A program made the position numbers and the translations under genes. A DNA stretch of 64,000 nt from positions 2,002,001 through 2,066,000 of the forward strand of contig NC_051087.1 of assembly GCF_901709675.1 (NCBI RefSeq). Reading direction: 5' to 3'. The stretch's first letter is position 1. Each line of letters begins with the position of its first letter. Of this stretch, positions 54,501-64,000 are shown one piece after another. Under the pieces are notes generated by a model. It did no database searches. It had not been told where the DNA came from and worked only from the letters and a program-made list of their open reading frames with translations. The stretch is from Syngnathus acus. Lineage: Eukaryota; Chordata; Actinopteri; Syngnathiformes; Syngnathidae.

Positions 54501-56160
54501 CCTTGTTGGTCTTGTGTTTATTTATTTATTTAGATATTTAAAATGTATTTATTGGGCGAGTTAAGTTTTCAGTGGACCCCCACATACTCACGATTTGGCA
54601 CACGCTGATTCACCTATTTACAGATTTTTTTTTAAAAAATATATTCTTTTCTTTATTTATTTAAAACCTAGAAATAAAAACAATCATAATTTCATAATAA
54701 AACTATATGCCTCAGCATTTTTTTGTATTGCATTCATATTCAATTTTAAAAACATCAAAAAAAATTTTTGGGGGGCGGTCATGTGACATTCATTGACCAC
54801 GTTTTGCTCGGTCGAATCGACGAGCACAATCCCAAACTCAATTCAGCTTTGGCTGAATTCAAACCAGCTGCAGCGGCGCCACGTCGCCCGACTCGGAAGC
54901 CAACAAGACAAAAGGTAGAACGGGTTCACCGTTGACCTCCCAATCTGCAAAGGCATCAGACTGTTTTGCTTTATTTTTCTCTGTAGTTTCCCAGCCTCCT
55001 CCCCATTGAAATGCGCAAGCCCTCTCCAAATCTCCCCCAGATTTTCAATCGCTTTCACTTGTTGCCGTGCCAGATAAACAGAATCTATTGGATCAGGCCG
55101 ATTTCACGGCTGCGCCCGCGCACATGGCGGCAGCGTCTTTGGCTCACTTTCCCTGCCACCAATCCACCTCCCTCCATTTTCTCCAGTCTTTCCAATAAAA
55201 CGTGGATGTTTGTTGAGACTTTTATCAATATTTTTGTTTTACTCAAGTAGCTGTACGGAATGAGAATGAGAATACCTTTGTCACCATGAATCTGGCACAT
55301 TGACGTAAACGCCGCTGAGTCATGGAGTGGGGAAAATGGATGGGAGGTGACGATGGTCGCCGAGGAAGGATGAAGGACACTGCATCAAAGCGTGGCTGGA
55401 ACACCGCCAGGAAGCGTTGAGGAAGGAGAAACCAAGATGTCCGGTTTTAACTTTCCGAGCCCGTGTCCGCTCTTCATCCAAACAAACATTTCAGTCATTG
55501 CCGATATTAACGCAACAAAGGCGACCCTACGAATCTTGTCATGAAAAATAATTTGGTATTTTCATGTACAAGCATAAGTATTAAATAATCAGCGGAAAAA
55601 TCATTGAGGAGACGAAAGTCGGAATGTATTCATGAGTCAGATAGTGTTGGAGAGGACAAGGAGGAGGAGGCGCAGAGTTGACAGACAGTCTGGCTGGTGT
55701 CGCCGTTATGATTCAGCACTATTTCCGAGAGAGAGGGGGATAGGCGATGAAGGGCCCAGTGGGTGGATGGTGACAGTGATGGAGGGGGAAAAAAATGTCA
55801 CCCACCTCATTAGCGCTAGCTTACTTTTTATACGTAATGACACAGCACAGCTACAGTACACAGTGTAAACACACTCAAGTCACCCAAAGCACCAAAGTGC
55901 TACTTCACGCTAGGATTATTTTTACACCAGTTTTCTGAAGCTGAGCCGTGATTGGTTGATACCGGAGATGACAACCGTGATGTCATTTTCAGTCGACAAC
56001 AAGTGGCAAAATGGCCGCCGCCTGAGTTTACGACTTAACTCATATTCCATAAAGCAAGAATGGCGTGTCTCGATTGTTTTATTATTAAAAAATGATCACC
56101 ATTTATACTGTATTTGATGAAGTAACCGGAGCGAGAAACAACCATTTTAGTACAAGTCCT
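54501..56160. other. nr3c2-arhgap10 intergenic region
   Basis: About 1.7 kb between two convergent 3' ends. It starts with a TTTA-rich tract (54519-54550), then text resembling an old dispersed repeat ('gtggacccccacatac...', near 54573-54625). The rest is anonymous. No gene or RNA seen. Confidence 0.65.
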
Positions 56161-56183
56161 TTGAAAAGTTATCAATTTGAACA

Positions 56184-56189
56184 TTTATT
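56184..56189 (-). terminator. arhgap10: arhgap10 candidate poly(A) signal
   Basis: AATAAA on the minus strand (TTTATT on the plus), about 820 nt after the arhgap10 stop codon. Other A-rich variants nearby make this one candidate among several. Confidence 0.4.
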
Positions 56190-57007
56190 TCACCGCAATA
56201 ACACTTATTGAACATTGCTTGAGAGTGTGCCCCTATCAAATGTGTATAAAAATGAATCCAGGACCCTTTTACAAACAACCATAACACCACAAATCAGCAT
56301 TTGAAAATATTGCAACCTCTGGTGGCATAAACTGAAGTGACGTGCTTCCACCATCAAACCTCGTGAAACAACCTCACCAAGACACAAAATGCACTAATTA
56401 AAAGACTGCATTTTAGGATATTTACCATAAAATTCGTTTTTTTTGGTTTAGAAATAAAATCATAATAAATCAAGACATTGTTTAGGAGTGTCTGCTTTAA
56501 AAATAAACTAAAAAAAATACCACCAACCCCGCCAAAAAAATACTAAGGATAAAAACACTTGGTTCCGATAATAATAAAAAATAATCTCAATAGATAGTTA
56601 GGTCCTCATGCTGACAAAAAAAAAGTCATCCAGCATTAAAAAGGCACAATTGGCAGAGGGCCGTGATATTTGGATGTCTGCTGAAAGAAAGCCAAAGAGT
56701 GCATCGATTGTATAAAACGCGTTTTTTTTTTTTTTTTTTTTTTTGAAAGTCCAAAAGCCACGTTTGGAACGTGCACAATATGCAAGCAAAGCCCTGTCCA
56801 TGATTTATGGCCATACATACCCGTTTACATTCAGGGCTCGACAAGGCACGTCGGTGGGAGGGGGGCAAAGGTGAGGGGAGGGTGGGTGTCTCATGGATAC
56901 CATGTATAAATGGGCGGAAGAAAAACAAATAGGTCCATGGCTTGAGAGAACACAACAGGTGAGGCGAAAGCGTAAGATAATTCCATCATTGTGTCCATTT
57001 TTGGAGG
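56190..57007 (-). other. arhgap10: arhgap10 3' UTR (presumed)
   Basis: About 0.8 kb downstream of the arhgap10 stop on the minus strand, with a long A-tract on that strand near 56721-56744 that could cause internal oligo-dT priming. Limits depend on the poly(A) site chosen. Confidence 0.45.
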
Positions 57008-57096
57008 CTACAGCATCTCCACATAGTTCTCAGGAATGAGGCCCCGCTTGCCCTCCAGTTCCCCCTCCAGCCAGCCCGGCTCTCTGGACTGGGTCA
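57008..57096 (-). CDS. arhgap10: arhgap10 last coding exon (C-terminal half of SH3 domain)
   Basis: This exon encodes (V)TQSREPGWLEGELEGKRGLIPENYVEML and a TAG stop. This is the terminal half of the SH3 domain of GRAF-family RhoGAPs; the ALYDY-type partner half is in the previous exon. 'SREPGWLEG.L.GKRGLIP' fits ARHGAP10 (GRAF2) better than ARHGAP26, which has 'SQEPGWLEGTLNGKTGLIPENY'. Position convergent to nr3c2, as in human, supports arhgap10. The protein joins BAR, PH, RhoGAP and SH3 domains, senses curved membrane and inactivates RhoA/Cdc42. The acceptor is CTTCTGCAG. Confidence 0.92.
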
Positions 57097-57775
57097 CTGC
57101 AGAAGGAAGTGGTGGTGGTGGTAGGGCGTTTAGGGGTAAGGTGTTCAGGGGGACGGGAGTAAGACAGCAGAGGGGAATCAAGTGAGTGTGAGCAACTGCA
57201 CTGCTACGTTTTGTTTTTTTTGGATCTCAGCAAAAAAGTTCACCTGGAATTGCTCTTCGTAAGAACATTTCGACTGAATATGACCGCAATTATTTTTATC
57301 ATTTTGAACACACGTGATGATCCAGTAAATATGACCAAGGGAGTCGGCGTTATGATTTCTGTTTTAAGATATTTTTTTTGATCTCCAAAAGTGTAATGAG
57401 GCCAAATCTAACATACTTTAATATGATGCTGGGGATATTATGACAATATTTTTGATATTTGGAGATGTAAGGATGTCAAACGTCGGACTTTAGGAACAAT
57501 ATGGAACCGGCATTTCATTCTTTCAGTTATTTCATTGTGGTACGCAAACATGACAGGTGATTGGCGTTATGGGATTTGTCACAATTAAGACTGGAGCAAG
57601 AGGACGACACCCAGATTCTCATTTCCTGTAGGAGTGATTAAGGCTCCGTCGGAAATCCGAAACCCCCCCCCCCACCCTGGCCATCCCCTTGCCCTCCCTC
57701 TTTGGTCTTATCTCAGTGTTAGACGGAAGATCAGATCGGGAGTTCGTTTTTCCTCCCGATCCAATATGCACTTAC
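57097..57775 (-). other. arhgap10: arhgap10 intron
   Basis: A 679-bp intron between the two SH3 exons with a GTAAGT donor. It carries a poly-C/G run near 57663-57673 and a GGT repeat near 57109-57122. No other feature seen. Confidence 0.85.
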
Positions 57776-57867
57776 CGGCGTTGAAAATTGCGCCGATCTG
57801 GAAGGAGAGCTCCGAGTCGTGCTCGGCCTCGCACGGGTACACCGCCTTGGCTTTCCTGCCTATGACG
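57776..57867 (-). CDS. arhgap10: arhgap10 exon (N-terminal half of SH3 domain)
   Basis: This exon encodes VIGRKAKAVYPCEAEHDSELSFQIGAIFNA plus split codons. It begins the SH3 domain (KAVYPCEAEHDSELSF) after a short basic run. The ends are TTTTTCAG|C and CGCCG|GTAAGT. Phases join with the exons at 57008 and 62372, and with the candidate microexon at 58180. Confidence 0.92.
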
Positions 57868-58179
57868 CTGAAAAATGGAGGCAATCAGTGAGCGGGGCTG
57901 CCGTGCGCTTGGCGGATTAGACAGCGCTTCCATTGAGACCTAATACGTGATCCTCCTGGCTCTGAATCTAACTTAGGACTTAGTTGGCGGGGAGCCTTTA
58001 CCGAACCTTTCATATCACATCACTGGCCACGATGGACACTATTTTATGGTTTGCAAACTGACAAGTATTTTTTTTTATTTTTCACGATGGAAATGAGCAT
58101 CACTTTGGTTTCATGATTACAACAGTGACTTGCTAATTCACCATTTTTATTTCTCCCTGATCCTTGCTGAAAAACTCAC

Positions 58180-58203
58180 CTATTCCTGTTTTTTGTGCTC
58201 CTT
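58180..58203 (-). CDS. arhgap10: candidate 24-nt microexon of arhgap10
   Basis: On the minus strand CCTTTCAG is followed by 24 nt and then GTGAGT, an excellent acceptor/donor pair. Inserted between the exons at 62372-62534 and 57776-57867 it keeps frame and adds RRSTKNRN to the basic linker just before the SH3 domain (codon AG|A at the start, AG|C at the end). Neural microexons are often placed next to SH3 domains, so this is plausible, but it is not proven without transcripts. Confidence 0.5.
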   Translation of the reverse strand, partial: KEHKKQE

Positions 58204-61200
58204 CTGAAAGGCCCTAAGATGCCACATGATGCCACCAAAGCCCTGCCTAGTAGGAAAGTAGTACATTGGCGTCAAAGAAGTAAGTTGAAGTGTTACATCA
58301 CGACGACTGAGAAATAAGATTTGAATGTTGGGCTAAGTTTAGCCTGGGTTGTTAGTGGAAATTCTATCATTTCATTTTAATCTTGGTTTTGCGTTTGAGG
58401 ATTTCCGATTCTTTTTTTTTTTTTTTTCCTCTCTTTAATCTGCCGTTGACGCATTTTCCCGTAAACAACTGCGTCATTTCAATCCTTCATATCACACGCT
58501 TTGAGTCGAAATAATTAAAATAGGGAGCCCAGATTTTGGTTTGTGCAAAAACAGAGATAGAGGAAAGCTGTTCATTCCTGGGAAATGATTAAAAAAAACA
58601 ACAACATTTGACTGTTTTGCCTGCCATCGCAAAGTGTTATCTCCGAGCCAGCAGCATTGCCAGGTAGGCGCCGAGCGCTTCCAGCGCGCGCGCCGCGATC
58701 GATAAATATTTCATATTCTTTTCTTGCAGAGCCGCAACAACAACACGCGAGGAAGGAGGATAAGATGTTTGAGGGAAAAAAAGAAAAAAAAAAAGCAACA
58801 GGCTTGCGATCACATTTTCTACATTTGTTGTGTTGTTTCTACATTAACAGCCTGGCCAGAAAAAAGGTCGAAGCATTTAAGTCAAATGGGCAAATGACAA
58901 ATTAAGGATCATGTTCAGGAGCAAGAGTGGAAGGGGACATTTTTATTTATTTTTTTACCTCTCAAGTGGCTTTTCTTTGTCAGGTGTGCAGACATGCTGG
59001 CATTCTCCTAACCAGGTGGCTGCTGCCATGGACGCTCTGCGGAACAAAACATGACAGCTTAACATCAAAATATATATGTATATATAAAATATATATATAT
59101 AAAAAAAAAAACATACTTTGGCTACAGAGTTTGTCTTTTTGTGAAAAAGTGACATAAGGGATTTCATGAGCCAGCGGTAGTGATGGCAAAGAACAGCAGA
59201 CGCCCCGTTGTCATGGCGACACGCATGAACCTTCCACTGAGCCTCACTCGACTTGACTATAAGCAAGTGTGTTGCACGTTCAAACAGCATGGAGGCCGCC
59301 AGCAATCGGACCGCATGGACTCCATCGATTTGACCAACCGCTTCCTCGGAATCAATGAGCACATGTAAGTCACGCGGTGCTCGACTCCGGACTCGTTGCT
59401 AGGATGAACAAATCCTTGTGTCGTGATTTGTGAAGCCGAGTCGCGCTGACATTTTCCACCGAGTGCGTCTTGTTGTTAAAAAGCCAACTTTCTCAAAATA
59501 CATCTGTAACCATAGTTACAATTTGAACGGCTAATGCTAAGCGTCCCAAATCATATCACGGTTTATCGGTAAACCGCTTCACGGCTAATCCGGGGCATCA
59601 GCGGCTACGGCTGTGCTTTACATCACCCGCTGTCAGAACTGCCGATTTCTTGGGCGTGAATGTCCAGGTCCGGACAGGGGGTCCGGGTGAATGCAAAGGA
59701 GAGTGGGAGTGGAAGCCAGACGTCCCTCTGCGTTGCATGCCTGCCCGAGGGCCAGCGCTAATACATCACAAAATGGGCAAATTGCTGCCTAGCTGCCGCT
59801 CCCATAGAGACGCTAATCAAGGGAATTAGAGGGAATAGCCAGAGAGGGGAGGGGGGGGGGGGATGCTGGAGGTCACGAGGATGAGAGATACTGCAAACCT
59901 TTCCCCAACTTGTCCATACCCAGCGGTGGATGCTCTGTTGGGACCCCGCTTGAGGGTGATTTATAGCTCCGCAGCGGCGCTGGCCCACTGCGGGGCTCAG
60001 CTGCATCACATCGCCACGGGGGTGGGGGACGGAGCGCCGGCGCGCAGCAAATCCACTCATTAACCCGGACCTCGGCGCAACCGCTGTTTGCCCTCGTCGC
60101 AGTCGAGAGGATCAGATGAGGGGAAAGTCACAGACGTTTATCTACGACGATTAAAAGCATTGAAATAAATCGACGCTTAGGCGATTACAAACTAGCGGAC
60201 ACGTAGTCGTCCTAGAAAGGCGTTCGATGCGGACGAGGTAAAATGGATTCATCCGGAAAAAGAAAATTGCGCTCACAATTACGGCTAAGCCAAAGCGAGG
60301 GAAATCACTCATTCCCGTCGCTGTGGTGGCAAAAAATAGCAATGTTTTTTTTTTTTTCTTCTCCCCAGGAGCTCATCTGTTGTTTTCCTCCATCAGCGAG
60401 AGAGCTAAGCCTTTTCGGTAAACATGATTAAACGATTTAAATGGGGACTTTGCAATTTGGGCCTTGTGGGGAATATTTACAAGTATAGACAGATATCACT
60501 TAGACGACATGGAGAGAATTGACATTTTCAAAATATTTAATACTACTTTAACTCTTTGAGCACCGCTGATGTGATATGACGTCAACGAGAACCGGAACAC
60601 TGAGCGCCGGTAACGGCAAATGCCGTCAACACTTTTTGGATCTTCCGCTAACAACCCAGGCTAAAATTGGCTCCTCCCTTATATAAAAAAGATTTTAGTC
60701 TCTCAAATGAGACATGGTCGTTACTCCTGCGTCAATGTCTGCGGTAGGTTTGAATATCAACTGAGATTTTGGATCTGGGTCGCGGTACGGTCCCGCAGTT
60801 GTCAAGATTAGCGGCAGTCGAGAATTTATCGGCTGACAAGAACCGCCGCTTCTCGTTAAGACGACGGGAAACCTGCCCCGCACCAGCCGAGGCTTTTTCA
60901 TCCCGGCACGCAGCTCCAAGTAACAGGATGAGGAGGGCGATCGAGTGTCATTCCGCTAACGGGGAAAAAAAAAAAAAAAAAAAGGCTAGCGATGGGATTT
61001 CTGGTAGAAAGGGGCTAAAGCTGAGAAGTTGAGCTCGTCGTGGCAAGCGCGATGGGTTTGGGTGTGCGGGGAATATAAGTTGCGAGCCACCGTGTTGTGA
61101 TTCGCACTAGTTTGCCCGCCAGCGGCATGTGGAAGGACGAGTGGTGTTGGAGTAGAAGAGGAGGAAGAGTAACGATGCCACTGTGAAACGCTGCTAGCAA

Positions 61201-62310
61201 AACTGTGAAGCTAAAGCTGATTATTAGTGTGGAAAACTCGCGCAATGTTACACTTTGAACCCGGACACTTCAAGTATCTCAGATCGCATAACGTATTAGA
61301 ATTAAGAGATGGGAGATATAAAAGCTCAGTTGAACATTTGATGGAGAATATTTTCAGGATTTTGGAGGGTTTAATTAAAAAAAATGATTAATTAGAATTG
61401 CTATTGCTAAGATCGTGATCTTGCCGAGGATATTAATCCTTTTCAATTTGAAAAAAAAAAAGGTTGGTGGAGTGCTGACAATGAAACTCGTTGAATGCAG
61501 TGTACCAAAATAAAAATAAGACAAAAAAAACCACTCGAATGACAACTGAGGGTGAATAATCGAGGAATCTATCATGTCATTAAAAAAAAAAAAAAAGTTA
61601 ATGTATTCGACTGAGTCAGACTGTGCCTTTGCAAAGTCCCCTTTGTGACATTCATGAGGGCAACGGAACAGATTCCACTTCTTTTTGGGATCGGGCCGAA
61701 GCTGGAGCTCCGGGGTGCCCGCCATCTCAATTTATGAGCGAACAAAGTCGGGATGACACCCGGTGACATATGGCGGAAGTCTTCATGAAGGGACGGGGGA
61801 CGGGCGGCGACGAGGGGGTAAACAAGATGAATATCTGGCCGACGTCAATACGATTTACACGGCCAAAGCGCGGCCACCTGTCCGCCGAGCAAATAAGCCA
61901 GAAGATTTATGATCTCGTCCCGGCTTGTTGCGGCCTTCTACGTATGAAAATGTTTTGTGGACTGTAATTCCAGACTTGATTCACAATTGAAATGAAAGTC
62001 CTTTTTTGGCATCCATAGTGTCTACTATGCAAAATGAGAGAGAGAGAGAGAGGGAGGGGGGGGCATGTATCGCATAATAACTTGAGGAAGGACTCGCGGA
62101 AGGGTCGGAATGAAAGAGGAAGCGGCATAATCTTCCCCTCTGTCAGCCGCTGATGGGAGTCGGCGAAGGGCGAGCGAGGGAAAGATTTCAAGGTGAATTC
62201 ATAGACATGACACAGCAGCACAAGAAGGATGTGAAGCGTGAAGCCACAATTCATCCGCCGCATCGACATTCAGGACGACATTCACGGGCCCGTGCTGCTG
62301 CTCTGTGCGC

Positions 62311-62312
<2 letters not shown>

Positions 62313-62364
<52 letters not shown>
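62313..62364 (+). repeat. (GT)26 microsatellite next to an arhgap10 splice donor
   Basis: An uninterrupted GT repeat. On the arhgap10 (minus) strand it is (AC)26 beginning at intron position +8, directly after GTGAGTC. Confidence 0.95.
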
Positions 62365-62366
<2 letters not shown>

Positions 62367-62371
62367 CTCAC

Positions 62372-62534
62372 CTGGAGTTGCTGGTGCCCGAGGAGAGGCC
62401 GACGCTGAGAGGCAAACGCTCGCTCCTCTCCGGCGTGGCCGCCTCGGAAGCCGAAGCGGACGAGGACTGCGACGACACCGACTCGTTGCTGCCCATTGAC
62501 GTTTCGTCCGTGGCGAGGTTGGAGGAGTCGCAGG
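62372..62534 (-). CDS. arhgap10: arhgap10 exon (Ser-rich linker)
   Basis: This exon encodes (A)CDSSNLATDETSMGSNESVSSQSSSASASEAATPERSERLPLSVGLSSGTSN plus a split Ser codon. It is a low-complexity Ser/Glu linker between RhoGAP and SH3, as expected of GRAF proteins. The acceptor is CATCATCAG and the donor CCAG|GTGAGT. Its phases match both neighbours, which is the main support, because the sequence itself is poorly conserved. Confidence 0.82.
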
Positions 62535-63270
62535 CTGATGATGACACGGATGGTTAAGAATTTCTTAATCAACAGTCTCGCATATCAAAGCTGATTAATT
62601 AGCAGTGACATCACAAGTGTACATTAGGATCTAGGAGATTTTTTTTTCTCAAGTCGGCGATATCGGACACATGTAGCGTCGCACTTTCTCTTTTTTTTAT
62701 CCGCCTTAAATTTCCCTCAACCAGCCAACGACCGGATGAGACAACCTAGACTAAATCCATTATCAGCGGCTGCTTAAAAAGCTTAAAAGGGGATTACCAC
62801 GGCCAGCCCAGATATTAAAATTTGCCAATGCGAAGATTTAAACTGGTCCAGTCCCTTTTCATGATTGCACAGAAAGCGAGAACCCTCAAAACGAGATGGT
62901 GTTACCGTACATAAAAATGTTTTCATTAACTAGAGACGAGAGAGCCTCTACAGTTTGGTCATTAATGCGGTTTTAAAAATAGCCACCTGTCAGCAAAACG
63001 TGGCGGCGAACATCTCCCGCAGTATTCCGGAAGGTTGTGGTGTCAATAATGGATGGGATCAAGTCCGTGTGTCCACACTGCGGCGAATCCAAGAGCGCAG
63101 TTTTTGGGTTTAGAATCAGTGTTCGACTGGCCTAGCAAATTGGAACCTAGTTTTTGTTTGATTTGAATTAAAATGAATATGCCATTGGCATGACGCTATG
63201 AATCGACGTGATGTCATCCAGATGAGCCGCTCGACCATCTACGGACGGAAAGATGGGCGGCGTCTCTTAC
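62535..63270 (-). other. arhgap10: arhgap10 intron
   Basis: A 736-bp intron with a GTAAGA donor. Nothing notable seen in it. Confidence 0.8.
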
Positions 63271-63436
63271 CAGTCGGTATGTCCATGACTTGGGGGTTGT
63301 AGACGGCCAGCGGACGGCTTTGTCGATTCATCTTCTTGGACTGCCGCGTGGGGGCGGAGACGGTCGGGGCGGCGGGTGAGAGAAGGCACGACTCGGGAGC
63401 ATCGGTGAAGATCTGAATGCATGATGCGAAGATGAG
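63271..63436 (-). CDS. arhgap10: arhgap10 exon (linker after RhoGAP domain)
   Basis: This exon encodes LIFASCIQIFTDAPESCLLSPAAPTVSAPTRQSKKMNRQSRPLAVYNPQVMDIPT plus G. The part 'RPLAVYNPQ' resembles the 'RPMTVYN' / 'RPLAVYNP' motif of GRAF linkers. The donor is ACTG|GTAAGA and the preferred acceptor GTTGTTTTCAG at 63437 (phase 0). An acceptor at ATTCAG|ATCTTC, 24 nt further in, is also in frame, so the start is less certain than the end. Confidence 0.8.
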
Positions 63437-64000
63437 CTGAAAACAACTGGCCGGCATGCGTCTACCTGTTGTGTTCACACTTCCTAAAAAAAATTATTAT
63501 TTTTTTCTTCAAACTTTTGCCAACATCGGTTTTTGCTTGGTTTTTGAATAATGCATGAAACTTCAGGAATAAGCAGGGAGGTGCATATCTCGAGTGAAGC
63601 ACAATTTGATGATGTCGAGAGACACCGTAGTTGGGAAAATAAAAGCACTCTCCTCCCCAACCCAAAAACGTAACTAAAGTACGTTATCGTCTTACGGGGA
63701 AACTAGCCTCGGTCTGTGATAGAATAAAACAAACTTTGTCCCGAGCAGTGTTTACATACAGACTTCAGAAGCGGAGTTTAAAGAGAATAGGTGTGCTGAG
63801 GAGAACGGAAGAGCACTGAGAGAGGATCACAGAGATGAGGAGGATGATGGTGGTGGTGCGAGGAATATGAAGGGGGAGGGGGGGGGGGGTAGTCGAGGCG
63901 AGAGAAAGTGGCAGAGAAAACGCGAGTGTGAAAAAGCGAGGCAGACGCACGGGAGGATGGCATGAGAGAGAAAGTTTGTTGGAGCAAGGCAGACAAGGAG
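63437..64000 (-). other. arhgap10: arhgap10 intron (partial, runs off the window)
   Basis: Intron upstream of the linker exon. It contains a GGT-type stretch and a poly-G tract near 63870-63890 and GA-rich sequence to the edge. The RhoGAP, PH and BAR exons lie to the right, outside the window. Confidence 0.7.

Larger units (their letters stand above)
57868..62371 (-). other. arhgap10: arhgap10 intron(s) around the candidate microexon
   Basis: About 4.5 kb that contains a 24-nt microexon candidate (58180-58203). Otherwise it holds poly-A/T tracts, an AT repeat near 59068-59100, poly-G near 59848-59860, GA repeats near 62037-62052 and a GT repeat at its upstream edge. I did not find another exon, but short linker exons could be missed. 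Confidence 0.7.

Overview
This window is vertebrate nuclear DNA, almost certainly from a teleost fish. The genes are intron-split with consensus GT...AG junctions. Most of the DNA is non-coding and rich in microsatellites. The proteins belong to vertebrate families, and the interspersed repeats (a tRNA-derived SINE ending in an ATGG tail, a 'GTGTCAAACT' hAT-like MITE) are of kinds typical of fish genomes. I cannot name the species from sequence alone. The many short open reading frames outside the exons listed here look like chance.

Layout, left to right. (1) 1-5288, minus strand: the first two coding exons of a doublecortin-like kinase gene, best called dclk2, with its tubulin-binding DCX domains; the kinase part lies outside the window. 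(2) About 5.3-18.1 kb: the intergenic space between two head-to-head genes. It has no supported gene, but it carries several CTCF-like motifs, including a perfect one about 0.3 kb before nr3c2. (3) About 18.1-54.5 kb, plus strand: a complete nr3c2 (mineralocorticoid receptor) gene with a non-coding first exon, eight coding exons whose phases all join (945 codons plus stop), a 20.2-kb intron 2 and a roughly 3-kb 3' UTR. (4) About 56.2-64 kb, minus strand: the 3' end of arhgap10 (GRAF2), with the SH3-domain exons, the Ser-rich linker exons and a likely 24-nt microexon; the gene continues beyond the right edge.

The order dclk2(-), nr3c2(+), arhgap10(-) keeps the relative orientations known from the human chromosome 4q31 region, where NR3C2 and ARHGAP10 converge and DCLK2 lies on the other side pointing away. 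The genes do not form a pathway. nr3c2 is a cortisol/11-deoxycorticosterone-responsive transcription factor, dclk2 is a neuronal microtubule-associated kinase, and arhgap10 is a Rho GTPase-activating membrane-shaping protein.

Mobile DNA is scattered through the nr3c2 introns and 3' UTR: a SINE with perfect 13-bp target duplications, a hAT-like MITE that fills most of intron 6, a reverse-transcriptase relic that fills most of intron 4, and a TA-flanked Tigger/pogo-like MITE in the 3' UTR. I see no new multi-gene system, CRISPR array or operon. The most interesting signals are regulatory: the CTCF-motif arrangement around nr3c2, upstream ORFs before the receptor start, and a CA repeat abutting a splice donor in arhgap10 upstream of the microexon.
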